In this document: piece after piece, positions 17,090 to 25,045 of the stretch | Layout: every line of letters begins with the position of its first letter | Position numbering within the stretch: position 1 is the first letter of the stretch | Source of the DNA: Ornatilinea sp. | Lineage (GTDB): Bacteria > Chloroflexota > Anaerolineae > Anaerolineales > Anaerolineaceae | Direction: 5' to 3' | Length of the DNA stretch: 64,000 nt | Assembly: GCA_018433975.1 (NCBI GenBank) | Contig: JAHDQE010000035.1 | Coordinates: 1-64,000 of the forward strand | Translations under genes and position numbers: made by a program | The notes under the pieces: model-generated | The model's input: the letters and a program-made list of their open reading frames with translations, nothing else | What the model was told of the DNA's origin: nothing | Databases searched by the model: none

Positions 17090-18949
17090 TTAATTGATCT
17101 TGACGAGGCCGCCTTGAATCTGGACCATTGCTCCGCCTTTGACATCCGTTTTGGCACTGCCATTGACTTCTACTGTGGTGCCTTTCAGGGAAGTACCGGA
17201 GGCCTGCAAAGCAAGCTCTCCTGGACCGGATTTTACAGTGGCCTTTTGTTTAGACTCAACACTCAGCGCGCTCTGGCTGGAGATGGTGGCTTTGGCTTTT
17301 GACTCTACGGATACATCGCCCTTGCTGGTTACTGTAAATTTTCCGCCTGCTTCAAAAATCAGATCGCCCTCCGCTTTGATCGTCATGGATTTATCTTTTG
17401 AGTTGATCACGATGCTGTTCTTGGCGGTCTTATCCTGGATGGTTATCTGCTCTTTGCCGCTGGTATCATCCATAATGATCAGGTGCCCGCTGCGTGAACG
17501 GATAACACGCTGGTTAACTTTTCCATCTTTAACGATATCTGCTGTCCCTGCCGGTGGTTTATCGGTTTTATTCCACAGCGCTCCCACAATATATGGGAAG
17601 TTTACATCGCCGTGTTCAAAGACGACCAGAACTTCGTCATCCACCTCCGGGGTGAAAAAGAAACCACGTTCTTTTCCACCGCTTGGAACCGCAAGACGGG
17701 CCCAGGTGCTGGAAACCTCTGCGCTGCCATCCTTGGGGAGCCAGGGGAATTTAACCTTGACCCGGCCTAACTTTTCCTCGTCGTTCAGGTCGGTTACCAC
17801 TGCGGTGACCACGCCGTTGACCCGGCTTGTGTCGTGCGATTCTCCATCATTGTTTAACAGATAGTGCATGGTATTGGGCGTCTGCCCGGTCACGCCAAAG
17901 TAGACCGTATAAGCACCGTTTCTGTATTCATGCCGGGCTTCCGTAACATGATATTTTCCGCTGAAGCGAGTCCCAACCCCATCCACTTCGACAATCCGTC
18001 CGGCGAGCAGCCGCGGGTCACCATAGGCACATTCGCCCTCTGCCTGGATGAAGGTGCTCTCCGCGCGGGTCAGCATGCCGGCGGCGATTGCTTTGGCCTG
18101 GCTTTGGTCCTGTAAGGGAATGTCGGCAATATGCCCTGCGGCGGCTCCAAATGCTTTTTTAGCCATTGCCCCACCGCTTTGTTCTCCCAGGCCAATTTCA
18201 GGTACGATTTTTGTTACGCTGGTTTCCTTGCCTTCAATCGCTTTCTTGGTTTTAGGATCCCATCCTGTGGTCACGGTCTCCGAGAGCTGACCCATGAGCG
18301 ACAGACGGGGCTCAAAGCGCCTCAGGTTGTATCCCCAGGTCAGCTTGGCCGGAACTGTTGTGCTGAGTGCGGCATCCGGTTTTTTGAAATACAATTTCTT
18401 CTCTTCAGTATGAATTTGATACCCTAACCTGCGGGCCCGAGACCACAGAAATTCCCAATCCGTCTGGTTGTACTGCATGACATAGTCATATTGTATGGTA
18501 GTAGCATCCACCTGGGCGCTGAGACCTGCTTCACTCGCTATTTTGCTTACCAGATCAGAATCTTTTGTTTCAAGAAAGGTGCGGGTTTTCTTGCCTCGGG
18601 TCAGGCGATGCGATTGATCATACCCCCGCACTCTCAGCATAACGGGGCCGCCTGCGGAAAAAATCGGCTCAATCGCTGTAATTTCCCCAACAATCAATAC
18701 GGCTTTGATCGCTCCGGACTCGCCGGGAATGTCATCCGTTTCCATTTCAATCTTAACTTCCGCTCCAACTTTAAAAGTGTCCGAGTCGATATACTCCATT
18801 TTTCCGGAATTGGGGTCGGGATCATCCTGTATCAACAGGCTGAACATCGACGGTAAGAACAGATTGGTATCCACAACAACTTCCATTAAGTCGTAGATAA
18901 GATCTGCTTGAGCCTTGCCGTCGATGGTGATCTTAATTTCTTCTGTCAT
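17090..18949 (-). CDS. VgrG-like central spike protein (Afp8-like)
   Basis: A 619-aa protein. The N-terminal half resembles the phage late-control D/gp27 fold (MLRVRGYDQSHRLTRGKKTR, then YVMQYNQTDWEFLWSRAR). About residue 375 an OB-fold gp5-like domain begins (VNGVVTAVVTDLNDEEKLGR, VKVKFPWL, DDEVLVVFEHGD, YIVGALWN). The C-terminus from about 500 is a run of short repeats rich in Lys, Ser and Val that would form the triple beta-helix needle. It forms the trimeric hub and needle of the injection machine, with the PAAR protein encoded next. There is no C-terminal toxin extension. Confidence 0.93.
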   Translation of the reverse strand: MTEEIKITIDGKAQADLIYDLMEVVVDTNLFLPSMFSLLIQDDPDPNSGKMEYIDSDTFKVGAEVKIEMETDDIPGESGAIKAVLIVGEITAIEPIFSAGGPVMLRVRGYDQSHRLTRGKKTRTFLETKDSDLVSKIASEAGLSAQVDATTIQYDYVMQYNQTDWEFLWSRARRLGYQIHTEEKKLYFKKPDAALSTTVPAKLTWGYNLRRFEPRLSLMGQLSETVTTGWDPKTKKAIEGKETSVTKIVPEIGLGEQSGGAMAKKAFGAAAGHIADIPLQDQSQAKAIAAGMLTRAESTFIQAEGECAYGDPRLLAGRIVEVDGVGTRFSGKYHVTEARHEYRNGAYTVYFGVTGQTPNTMHYLLNNDGESHDTSRVNGVVTAVVTDLNDEEKLGRVKVKFPWLPKDGSAEVSSTWARLAVPSGGKERGFFFTPEVDDEVLVVFEHGDVNFPYIVGALWNKTDKPPAGTADIVKDGKVNQRVIRSRSGHLIIMDDTSGKEQITIQDKTAKNSIVINSKDKSMTIKAEGDLIFEAGGKFTVTSKGDVSVESKAKATISSQSALSVESKQKATVKSGPGELALQASGTSLKGTTVEVNGSAKTDVKGGAMVQIQGGLVKIN

Positions 18950-18967
18950 AAGCTTATTTTCCTGGTC

Positions 18968-19687
18968 TTAAGAAAGTGGTGGAATAACCAGCACCTGGCC
19001 GGGATGGATATCCATTGGATCGTCCAGACCATTGGCTGACGCAATTTCCCGCCACAATCCCGGCTGCCCGTATTCCTGGTAAGCCAGATAATCCAGCCGG
19101 TCTCCTTGCTGAACCAAGTGGGTTTTACGCGCACTGGTGCGGGTGGTCGGATTCTGGCTGGCTTGAGGACCGTCCTCGTCAAACGCCTGAACAAAATCCA
19201 CCTTTGCCCGGGCTCGCACGGGGATACCGCTGGCAAGGAAAAGCGTATAGCTGATCTCTACTTTCTTAATGACGGCAATAAAGAGCACCAGATCACCCCA
19301 GATAAACTGTACCAGGGGGGGATCTTCATCTTTGTGACTCGGATCGCCGCCGCCCATCATGGTCAACTGGAGGAGCTGGTTGGTGAAGCCGCGGACATCC
19401 TGGTTATCCAGCCGGGTTGTGTCGAAAATCAGATCCAGGCTGAATTCTGCCGGGTTTCCACCGCCAAAAAACAGCTCCGGCGTATTCAGTTCAGGGCGCG
19501 GCTCAATGCCTTCTTCGGCACCTTTTCCAGCCCGCCACTCAACACTCTTTACAATGGTCATCGTCTGCGGGTTGAACTGGCAGTCAATGGTCTTGGTCCC
19601 TGATCCGGCCGTGTAAATAATCTTCGCTTTCTGGAGCGAAGGTTTTTCTGATGGCGGGTTAAGCATGCCTTTCAATTTATCGAACAA
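18968..19687 (-). CDS. LysM-domain baseplate protein (Afp7/gp53-like)
   Basis: A 239-aa protein. The N-terminal part carries a contractile-tail pattern (AKIIYTAGSGTKTIDCQFNP). The C-terminus (THLVQQGDRLDYLAYQEYGQ, ending HPGQVLVIPPLS, about residues 190-238) is a LysM domain. In PVC/AFP-type particles this protein binds the tube end at the spike hub and connects inner baseplate parts; the LysM fold there is structural. Its stop lies 18 bp before the spike gene. Confidence 0.9.
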   Translation of the reverse strand: MFDKLKGMLNPPSEKPSLQKAKIIYTAGSGTKTIDCQFNPQTMTIVKSVEWRAGKGAEEGIEPRPELNTPELFFGGGNPAEFSLDLIFDTTRLDNQDVRGFTNQLLQLTMMGGGDPSHKDEDPPLVQFIWGDLVLFIAVIKKVEISYTLFLASGIPVRARAKVDFVQAFDEDGPQASQNPTTRTSARKTHLVQQGDRLDYLAYQEYGQPGLWREIASANGLDDPMDIHPGQVLVIPPLS

Positions 19688-19714
19688 GACTCACCTCCTG
19701 ATATTGCACAACGG

Positions 19715-22528
19715 TCAATACAACCGACCGGAAGAACGTTCTTTCTCTACTGCGATCATGCGTTTGATAATAGGGTAAACATCTCTGGCAAGCTTCCCCA
19801 GATCCGGATTTGCGTCTGAATGGTCAGTGGATTGAGAAGAAGCAATTGCCTGCGGTTCGGGAACCTCACGCTGAGCAGTGGGGCCGGACACAGCTACCTC
19901 ACGTTGAATGATCTGTTCTACCGGAGAGGTCTTTTTTAGCTGTACTACCGGCAGCTCGGCCACCGGATGGTTTACTACCTCGGGTTTGGCCGGTTTTATA
20001 ACCGGTGCCGATCCTTTCGCAGTCCGTTTTGAGGCCTTAAAATCCTTTGACCCAGGTTTTTGTGGAATTGCTGCTTGTTCCGAGCGTTGGCCCGGCATAT
20101 TGTTTCTTTGCAAAACTGTGCGCTTGCCAGAAAACGCCTCAGACGGCTTCTTTGGTGCTTCTCCAACCGGATGGGGCTGCCCGGGCGCAGCGGATTGCTG
20201 CACCTGACGCTGAATTAGTTGCCTGCCGGGTCGAGTGATTAATATTTTCTCTCCCTGGAGATGCCCGACAGCGGGAGAAGAAAAGGATGGCACGGAAACC
20301 GGCTTGGGCCCCGGCTTGCCCAAATCCAGCCCGGTCTTTCGTGTAGACAAAGGCTTCGTGCTTCCATGTCCGGGTGTTTTACCAGAAACATATCGTGGCT
20401 GTGGGTCACGTTGAGTGAGCAGCAAAGGCGGGTGTTTTACAGCAGCGGTTTGTATGCCAGGGGACTCTTTATTTGCAATGGCCCGGTCCTGACTGTGCAG
20501 TGATGCACGTTTACTTGCGGGTCTCGCCTGCGAAGCAGTAAGCCGACGCAGCGACAGGCGCAGCGGGGATTTAATAAGAATTGGGATCGGCAGAACCGGG
20601 CGGGGGGCGCTGTCCTGCGGGTGGTTCTGCAAAGGCTGCGCCGTTTGAGCCCGAGTTTTCTCCGTCGGTGGAGTTACCAGAGATTGGCTCTCTGAAGCCC
20701 CATGCATTTGAAGCGTTTTCGGAGCCGGTATGGTCTGGCGGGATGACCTGGAAGAGACAGGTCTTACCAGACGGGATGTCCTGGATGAGGCAGGCCTTAC
20801 CGGACGGGATGACCCGGACGAGGCAGGCTTTACCTGACGGTGAATCAGGTCCGGTTTGCTGCGCGCAGCGATCCTTTTTGGAGAAGAAATTGGCTTGCTT
20901 ATCGCAGGGCGGACTGCCATTTTCCTCGCCTGAATAAACTGTTTTGATTTGTCGCTTTGACGGGCCAAGACGGGTCGAAAAACTACCGGTTTTTCGAGTG
21001 GCTGCGGTTCTACAAATGACTTTTGGGGCTGATCGACCGGTTTTGGCGCGGCGGGTGACACGGGAAAATCAGGCTTTTGTTCCGGAACGGATGGCCGGGA
21101 CGGAGACGGTTCCCTCGTTTCAGCCGCTTTTAGCTGCATCTCAGCAGGGGGATTCAAATCCGTTTTTTCTTCAGGGGCTAAATGATCTTCCTGCTGCCGG
21201 GCAGGTGACTTGTGAGGTGCCAGCGGCTGCTCCAGCGGCGAATGAGATTCGGCAGTTCCGGCCGGTTTTTGCGTCTCTGGCAAAGGCGCAAGGGAAGGCT
21301 TTCCTCCCCGCTCCGGTTCACGTTGAATCGTTGAGGGCGGAACGGATGTTAAGGAAGGCTTTGAGGCCGGTGGAGGGAGCTTATCTTCTCCTGTTTTTCT
21401 TATTGCTTTCGTCACAACCGGTTGTTGGGACGGTGCTCTCTCTTGTTGGATGTCATCCTCTCGGGACTGTTCTGGCAGCGATTTTGGAAATGCTTTTGGC
21501 TCGTGATGGGAGGGCGAATCGGTCTGCTGGTAGTCTTTCGGAGCCAGGTCGGGGGACACCGGAATATTCTTTATTGCCGGCTGTGGTGTATGTGATGGTC
21601 CAGTTGAGCGTGGTTTCAGAGGGAAATCCGGATGTGTTTCAACAGCCGATTGGGAATCAGTTTGTTGCGGAGTCGATGTTTCCGGTTCCATCCGGGGCTC
21701 TTCTTGAGATGCATCCGGGTGGGCCGGTTTGCGGCTTTCAACCACGGGCCGGGGTTCAGATTGGGATTCTTTGTGCGGACTGTGTGGCAGTGGGGGGGTG
21801 TTAGGTGCTACTTCCCGCTGTACTGTGGAGGATTTCCCGGAAGGAATGCCTGGTTTCCTGGGAGCGGTCTGTGATTTGGGCTGCCCGGAAGATTCAGGTA
21901 AATCCTGATCTTTCATGGGAAATTTGCTAATTTCACTACCGGCTTGTTTACTTTCTGAAGGTTTAATCTCCTCCACCCGGCTGAATAACCGCGGGGCGGT
22001 TTCTGGTTTCTTTGAGGCGGATGCGGTTTTTTTGGTTTCCTGTGAGCCGATCCTGGCCCGACGTCTTTCCATAAAGGAAGGTTCACTGGATGAGTCGGGC
22101 GGAGAGAATGGTGAAATTACCTGGCCTCCGGAAAGAGAGCCCATATTCCCGAGACTCGTGCGCAGGACGTTTGAGCGGGAACTTTCCGCCGGAGCACCGT
22201 TTGGCAGGGACAACTCCAATTGCTCCCATGAGCTCCGGCGTTGATTCCCGAATGTCCGGCTGCCTACACGGGGGCCCTGGACCTGTTTTTGCCGCAAGGT
22301 TGCGCTGAAATTCTTGATACGTTCCCGTTGGGCGCTGCCGGGCAAAACCAGCCGTTCTTTTCGGATCTTGTCGGAAGTCTGCGTTATCCGTGCCAATCTG
22401 CGCCGAATCTGCGGCAGCGCGACTCCAGAGGCGGATTTACGCCGCAAGAGTCGGTCTGCTATACTTTCAGACGGATGGCTTATTTCCGGATGGGTTCGGT
22501 TTTCCATAGGATCCGAGGTGTCGGTCAT
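19715..22528 (-). CDS. Large disordered Pro/Ser/Gln-rich protein of the injection system
   Basis: A 937-aa protein with almost no predicted folded structure. After a basic N-terminal segment (SIADRLLRRK, then LPQIRRRLARI) come some 750 residues dominated by Pro, Ser, Lys, Gln and Glu, scattered with QR(E/Q/N) tripeptides (TVQREV, TIQREP, LIQRQV, IIQREV) like those around DUF4157 proteins. The last 27 residues are a clear helix (LGKLARDVYPIIKRMIAVEK). This helix resembles the C-terminus of the 56-aa protein encoded two genes upstream. It sits between the tube initiator and the LysM baseplate gene, and the operon has no canonical Afp14-like tape measure, so it may set tail length or fill the tube lumen as a cargo scaffold. 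Family unknown to me; function is inference from position and composition. Confidence 0.7.
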   Translation of the reverse strand: MTDTSDPMENRTHPEISHPSESIADRLLRRKSASGVALPQIRRRLARITQTSDKIRKERLVLPGSAQRERIKNFSATLRQKQVQGPRVGSRTFGNQRRSSWEQLELSLPNGAPAESSRSNVLRTSLGNMGSLSGGQVISPFSPPDSSSEPSFMERRRARIGSQETKKTASASKKPETAPRLFSRVEEIKPSESKQAGSEISKFPMKDQDLPESSGQPKSQTAPRKPGIPSGKSSTVQREVAPNTPPLPHSPHKESQSEPRPVVESRKPAHPDASQEEPRMEPETSTPQQTDSQSAVETHPDFPLKPRSTGPSHTPQPAIKNIPVSPDLAPKDYQQTDSPSHHEPKAFPKSLPEQSREDDIQQERAPSQQPVVTKAIRKTGEDKLPPPASKPSLTSVPPSTIQREPERGGKPSLAPLPETQKPAGTAESHSPLEQPLAPHKSPARQQEDHLAPEEKTDLNPPAEMQLKAAETREPSPSRPSVPEQKPDFPVSPAAPKPVDQPQKSFVEPQPLEKPVVFRPVLARQSDKSKQFIQARKMAVRPAISKPISSPKRIAARSKPDLIHRQVKPASSGSSRPVRPASSRTSRLVRPVSSRSSRQTIPAPKTLQMHGASESQSLVTPPTEKTRAQTAQPLQNHPQDSAPRPVLPIPILIKSPLRLSLRRLTASQARPASKRASLHSQDRAIANKESPGIQTAAVKHPPLLLTQRDPQPRYVSGKTPGHGSTKPLSTRKTGLDLGKPGPKPVSVPSFSSPAVGHLQGEKILITRPGRQLIQRQVQQSAAPGQPHPVGEAPKKPSEAFSGKRTVLQRNNMPGQRSEQAAIPQKPGSKDFKASKRTAKGSAPVIKPAKPEVVNHPVAELPVVQLKKTSPVEQIIQREVAVSGPTAQREVPEPQAIASSQSTDHSDANPDLGKLARDVYPIIKRMIAVEKERSSGRLY

Positions 22529-22538
22529 CGATAATTCC

Positions 22539-23186
22539 TTATAACAATGATTTCAGGGCGCTCATGGTACTCATCGGGAGGCCAAATTTAGGATCGACTG
22601 TGACCCCTTCATGAACGATTTCTATTGATTCTATGGACACCGAATTGATCTCGTTCACACTCAAATCCGATAATTTCCAACTGATTGGATAGGCGTTGAG
22701 CACGTTCCAACGCTTTACGACACCGTATCCGCCATTACCGGGGATCAGTGACATTACGCTCTGCCCTGATGCGCCCTGGATAATGGACAGGTTCAGCCGT
22801 TTGACCTGGAAGTCATACAGGCCGGTGTGAAACCAGTTCCACAATTCACGGGAAACGGTCAAACCTCGTTTGAGAGTGATGTGGTTATATTGCACCGTAC
22901 CGGGTAAATTATGCGTGCCATCATTCAAGCCGCCTTCCTGAATGGTCTCAACTGTACGGGTCGCGCCGATTCCGCTGACTTCCGTAAAGAGGCCCACAAT
23001 TAATCCGGATATCTCTACATAAAACAGATAAGTCGGTGCCGGATCGAACCGGATGCCGGTGAGGTTTTCCAGCGCACGGACTCCTGCTGCTCCCGCTGCG
23101 GCTTTTGCTATCTCCGTCATACTTTTTGAGGCGGGCAAATTATTGGGTTGATTAATTTTTTTTGGGCCATCAATCAAGCTCATCAT
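22539..23186 (-). CDS. Tube-initiator-like tail tube protein (Afp5-like)
   Basis: A 215-aa member of the contractile tail tube (gp19-like) family with an extended N-terminus (MTEIAKAAAGAAGVRALENL). The core reads APTYLFYVEISGLIVGLFTE through VSRELWNWF and YPISWKLSDL to IESIEIVHEGVTVD. Of the three tube-family proteins here it is the longest and the closest to the baseplate genes, which fits the tube initiator that joins the inner tube to the hub. It follows the 56-aa gene by 17 bp. Confidence 0.87.
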   Translation of the reverse strand: MMSLIDGPKKINQPNNLPASKSMTEIAKAAAGAAGVRALENLTGIRFDPAPTYLFYVEISGLIVGLFTEVSGIGATRTVETIQEGGLNDGTHNLPGTVQYNHITLKRGLTVSRELWNWFHTGLYDFQVKRLNLSIIQGASGQSVMSLIPGNGGYGVVKRWNVLNAYPISWKLSDLSVNEINSVSIESIEIVHEGVTVDPKFGLPMSTMSALKSLL

Positions 23187-23203
23187 TTACTCCTGTGCAC
23201 TTT

Positions 23204-23374
23204 CTAATTTCTTCCTGTCCGGTCATTCTCCTCGCGCAGGTTTGCTTTAAGAAGCATCCATATCTCTTTGGCGAGTTCCTCCAGATCGACTTCTCTGGAT
23301 TTCTTCTCCGGCTTCTTTTCAGGGCGCTGGAGCGGTGGGACACTCAAATCCATTGAATGATCTAACTCAGGCAT
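23204..23374 (-). CDS. 56-aa helical protein of the injection system
   Basis: A short gene (ATG at 23374, TAG at 23204) with a good ribosome site (GGAGAG, six bases before the start). The product begins MPELDHSMDLSVPPLQRPEK and ends in a charged amphipathic helix (VDLEELAKEIWMLLKANLRE then ENDRTGRN). Small proteins with this type of C-terminal helix occur at this point in eCIS loci, but I cannot name a function. The helix resembles the C-terminus of the 937-aa disordered protein, which suggests that both dock onto the same partner. Confidence 0.75.
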   Translation of the reverse strand: MPELDHSMDLSVPPLQRPEKKPEKKSREVDLEELAKEIWMLLKANLREENDRTGRN

Positions 23375-23402
23375 ATTTTCTCTCCACGGAGCGGCCTGAT
23401 AC

Positions 23403-23564
23403 TCAGGCCGCGTTCATGCGCTTGTTAATTCTGGCAATTTCTTTTACCCACTGGCGGCGCTGGCGGTGCTCCAGATCGAGTATATTATCCAACGGCCAGT
23501 GGAAGTGATAGGCGATGTAGGCTACCTCCTCATAGATCTGATCGAGAGGGTAGCCGGTTATTCC
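23403..23564 (-). CDS. DUF6760-like tail, probably made only as a -1 frameshift extension
   Basis: This 53-codon open stretch encodes GITGYPLDQIYEEVAYIAYH, then FHWPLDNILDLEHRQRRQW and a basic end, closely matching what I recall of DUF6760 proteins of eCIS loci. It has no start codon: after the in-frame TGA just upstream at about 23583-23585 there is no ATG, GTG or TTG before the conserved part. It overlaps the end of the 122-aa gene in the -1 frame, and the overlap contains a run of eight G on the coding strand. The simplest reading is that a fraction of ribosomes slip on G-GGG-GGG and make a fusion of about 174 aa. A homopolymer sequencing error joining the two is the main alternative. Confidence 0.7.
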   Translation of the reverse strand, partial: GITGYPLDQIYEEVAYIAYHFHWPLDNILDLEHRQRRQWVKEIARINKRMNAA

Positions 23565-23926
23565 CCCCCCAGAGTTGCCAGATCAATTTCTACCGGCTTA
23601 CCACAATGGGGGCAGGTAACCGTGCGGGTAGTTTTACCCGTTTCGTTGATTTGCTGATAAAATGCCTGCAAATATGCCAAGTCAGCGGCAAACAGGTTTT
23701 CAATGACACCGGTATTGATATGCTGCAAAGTCCCCAGGCTGGTGATGACCCGGGTCAACAGCACAATGATCAAATAGGCCTCATTGGATTGGACACGCAT
23801 ATCGTTCAGCGGAGTGATTTCATCCATCGCGGTTGCCAGGCGCATCATGCCGCGCTTGTGCAGATTCCCTTCCCGGTCTACATACCCAATGGGTAATTCA
23901 AATTCAAATTCAGTTTGCAAGCTCAT
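23558..23926 (-). CDS. Tail-assembly-chaperone-like protein
   Basis: A 122-aa protein: FELPIGYVDREGNLHKRGMM, then RLATAMDEITPL, DMRVQSNEAYLIIVLLTRVI, LFAADLAYLQAFYQQIN and a CPHCGKPVEIDL zinc-ribbon-like end. This is the small 'phage tail assembly' family seen between tube and baseplate genes in eCIS and some phages. By position and size it corresponds to the phage gpG-type chaperone. The reading frame ends two codons after a run of eight G, and the conserved sequence continues in the -1 frame (see the DUF6760-like entry), like lambda gpG/gpGT. Confidence 0.82.
   Translation of the reverse strand: MSLQTEFEFELPIGYVDREGNLHKRGMMRLATAMDEITPLNDMRVQSNEAYLIIVLLTRVITSLGTLQHINTGVIENLFAADLAYLQAFYQQINETGKTTRTVTCPHCGKPVEIDLATLGGE
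23563..23570 (-). promoter_or_regulatory. Candidate -1 ribosomal frameshift site (G8 run)
   Basis: Read on the minus strand the zero-frame codons are CTG GGG GGG GAA TAA. The heptamer G-GGG-GGG fits the X-XXY-YYZ slippery rule with X = Y = G. A slip back by one base after the second GGG enters the open DUF6760 frame (GGA ATA ACC GGC TAC). The zero-frame stop follows only two codons later, the usual geometry for tail-chaperone frameshifts. Confidence 0.6.
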
Positions 23927-23972
23927 TCTTCAGCTTTCCTTTCTCCTGCTCATTTTCATTCCGGAACGATTT

Positions 23973-24446
23973 TTATGGATCCGTTCGTTCAATTGTTTCA
24001 GCTACTAAAGTGATCGAAAACTTGGCAACGCTTGCCGTATTCTCCTGGTTGCTTTCAAAGCCTGATATCTTGGATGGCCAGGCATTGATCAAATTCCAGG
24101 CTACAAGCGGGACATATTCCCCACCTTGCAGTGCGTTCAGCGTGATCGTAACATTCTTTCGGGCGGCAGAGTATTTTCCACTGCTGGCATCCACAAACCA
24201 GTTATAGAGCTCTTTCGTGTTTCCAAAGCCCTGTTTAAGCTCGATAGGGGAAAATTGCGTTGGGCCGGGGAGCAACAAGGTGCTGGATTCGCCAGAAGAA
24301 TATACGACATTGTGTTTGATGATATTAATCTCAATATCACCACCTGTCAGACTGTCAAAGGTTGCCAGTCGGGTCTGGTTTACATCCAACGTGTAATAGC
24401 AATCCAGCGGGTTTACACTAAAATCATCATGAATAGAACTTAACAT
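23973..24446 (-). CDS. Second tail tube protein (Afp1/Afp5 family)
   Basis: A 157-aa gp19-like tube protein: DCYYTLDVNQTRLATFDSL, a central LKQGFGNTKELYNWF pattern, and VAWNLINAWPSKISGF followed by ITLVAETIERT. It is clearly related to the 148-aa tube protein just upstream but only moderately similar, so it is not a recent duplication. It may line a special segment of the tube or sit close to the baseplate. A 12-bp hairpin lies between the two tube genes. Confidence 0.87.
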   Translation of the reverse strand: MLSSIHDDFSVNPLDCYYTLDVNQTRLATFDSLTGGDIEINIIKHNVVYSSGESSTLLLPGPTQFSPIELKQGFGNTKELYNWFVDASSGKYSAARKNVTITLNALQGGEYVPLVAWNLINAWPSKISGFESNQENTASVAKFSITLVAETIERTDP

Positions 24447-24505
24447 AATTGCATCATCACCATTTTTAAAATAGGAAACACCTGCTCTACCGTCCCAACC
24501 AAGGG

Positions 24506-24543
24506 GCTGGTTCTATCTCTTTTTTCAAAGGGATAGAACCAGC
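24506..24543 (-). other. 12-bp intercistronic hairpin between the two tube genes
   Basis: Arms GCTGGTTCTATC (24506-24517) and GATAGAACCAGC (24532-24543) are perfect inverted complements around a 14-nt loop containing an A-run on the minus strand. No T-run follows on the minus strand, so it does not look like a simple terminator. It is likely an RNA-stability or processing hairpin that protects the abundant sheath and main tube message and lowers expression of the downstream genes. Confidence 0.65.
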
Positions 24544-24561
24544 TAACAGACATGGCTTTAA

Positions 24562-25008
24562 TTACGGTTTTACACGCTCCATGCCCTCATGCACAATGGT
24601 TACTTCTTCAATCATGTAGTCAGTGCTGCCGGAATCCAGTTCCGGGCCAACCACTTTGCTGGGCCAGGCGTTGGTGAATTCCCAACGCGCAATGGGCTGC
24701 TGGTCCTGAGAATAGGCAATGATAGAGCAATTGGTGCGGGCATCTTCAACCTTGCCCTGAACTACCAGGTTCCGCCAATCCCAGATATCCAGGTTGCTGG
24801 TAACACCGCGTTTCAAAGTTACCTCTGTCCAGGTTAAACGACCGGGCAGTTTCTGGATGATGGTTTCGCCGTTCTCGTTAACAATTTTGTGGTCTACAAC
24901 TTCGGTTTCAGAACCAATCCCACCCACAACGGTGAAAAAACCGCTCAGCTTCCCTTCAATTTCCAGTCCAAACTTAAATGCTACAAGAGGATCTTCTCGT
25001 CCAGGCAT
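24562..25008 (-). CDS. Major inner tube protein (Afp1-like)
   Basis: A 148-aa gp19-family tube protein, the size of typical Hcp/gp19-like tube subunits: DPLVAFKFGLEIEGKLSGFF, then LTWTEVTLKRGVTSNLDIWD, WEFTNAWPSKVVGPELDSG and EEVTIVHEGMERV. Placed directly after the sheath gene, the standard order for the main tube and sheath pair. It forms the stacked hexameric rings through which cargo passes. Confidence 0.92.
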   Translation of the reverse strand: MPGREDPLVAFKFGLEIEGKLSGFFTVVGGIGSETEVVDHKIVNENGETIIQKLPGRLTWTEVTLKRGVTSNLDIWDWRNLVVQGKVEDARTNCSIIAYSQDQQPIARWEFTNAWPSKVVGPELDSGSTDYMIEEVTIVHEGMERVKP

Positions 25009-25045
25009 TATTTACTCCTTTTTTATAGTCCAAAAGACTTCTAGA

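Noticed and set aside
17139..17864. 241-aa plus-strand ORF
   Set aside because: Antisense to the well-conserved VgrG-like spike gene.
20944..21804. 286-aa plus-strand ORF
   Set aside because: Antisense to the disordered 937-aa gene; the open frame results from the skewed codon composition. The sense frame has a proper C-terminal helix and fits the operon.
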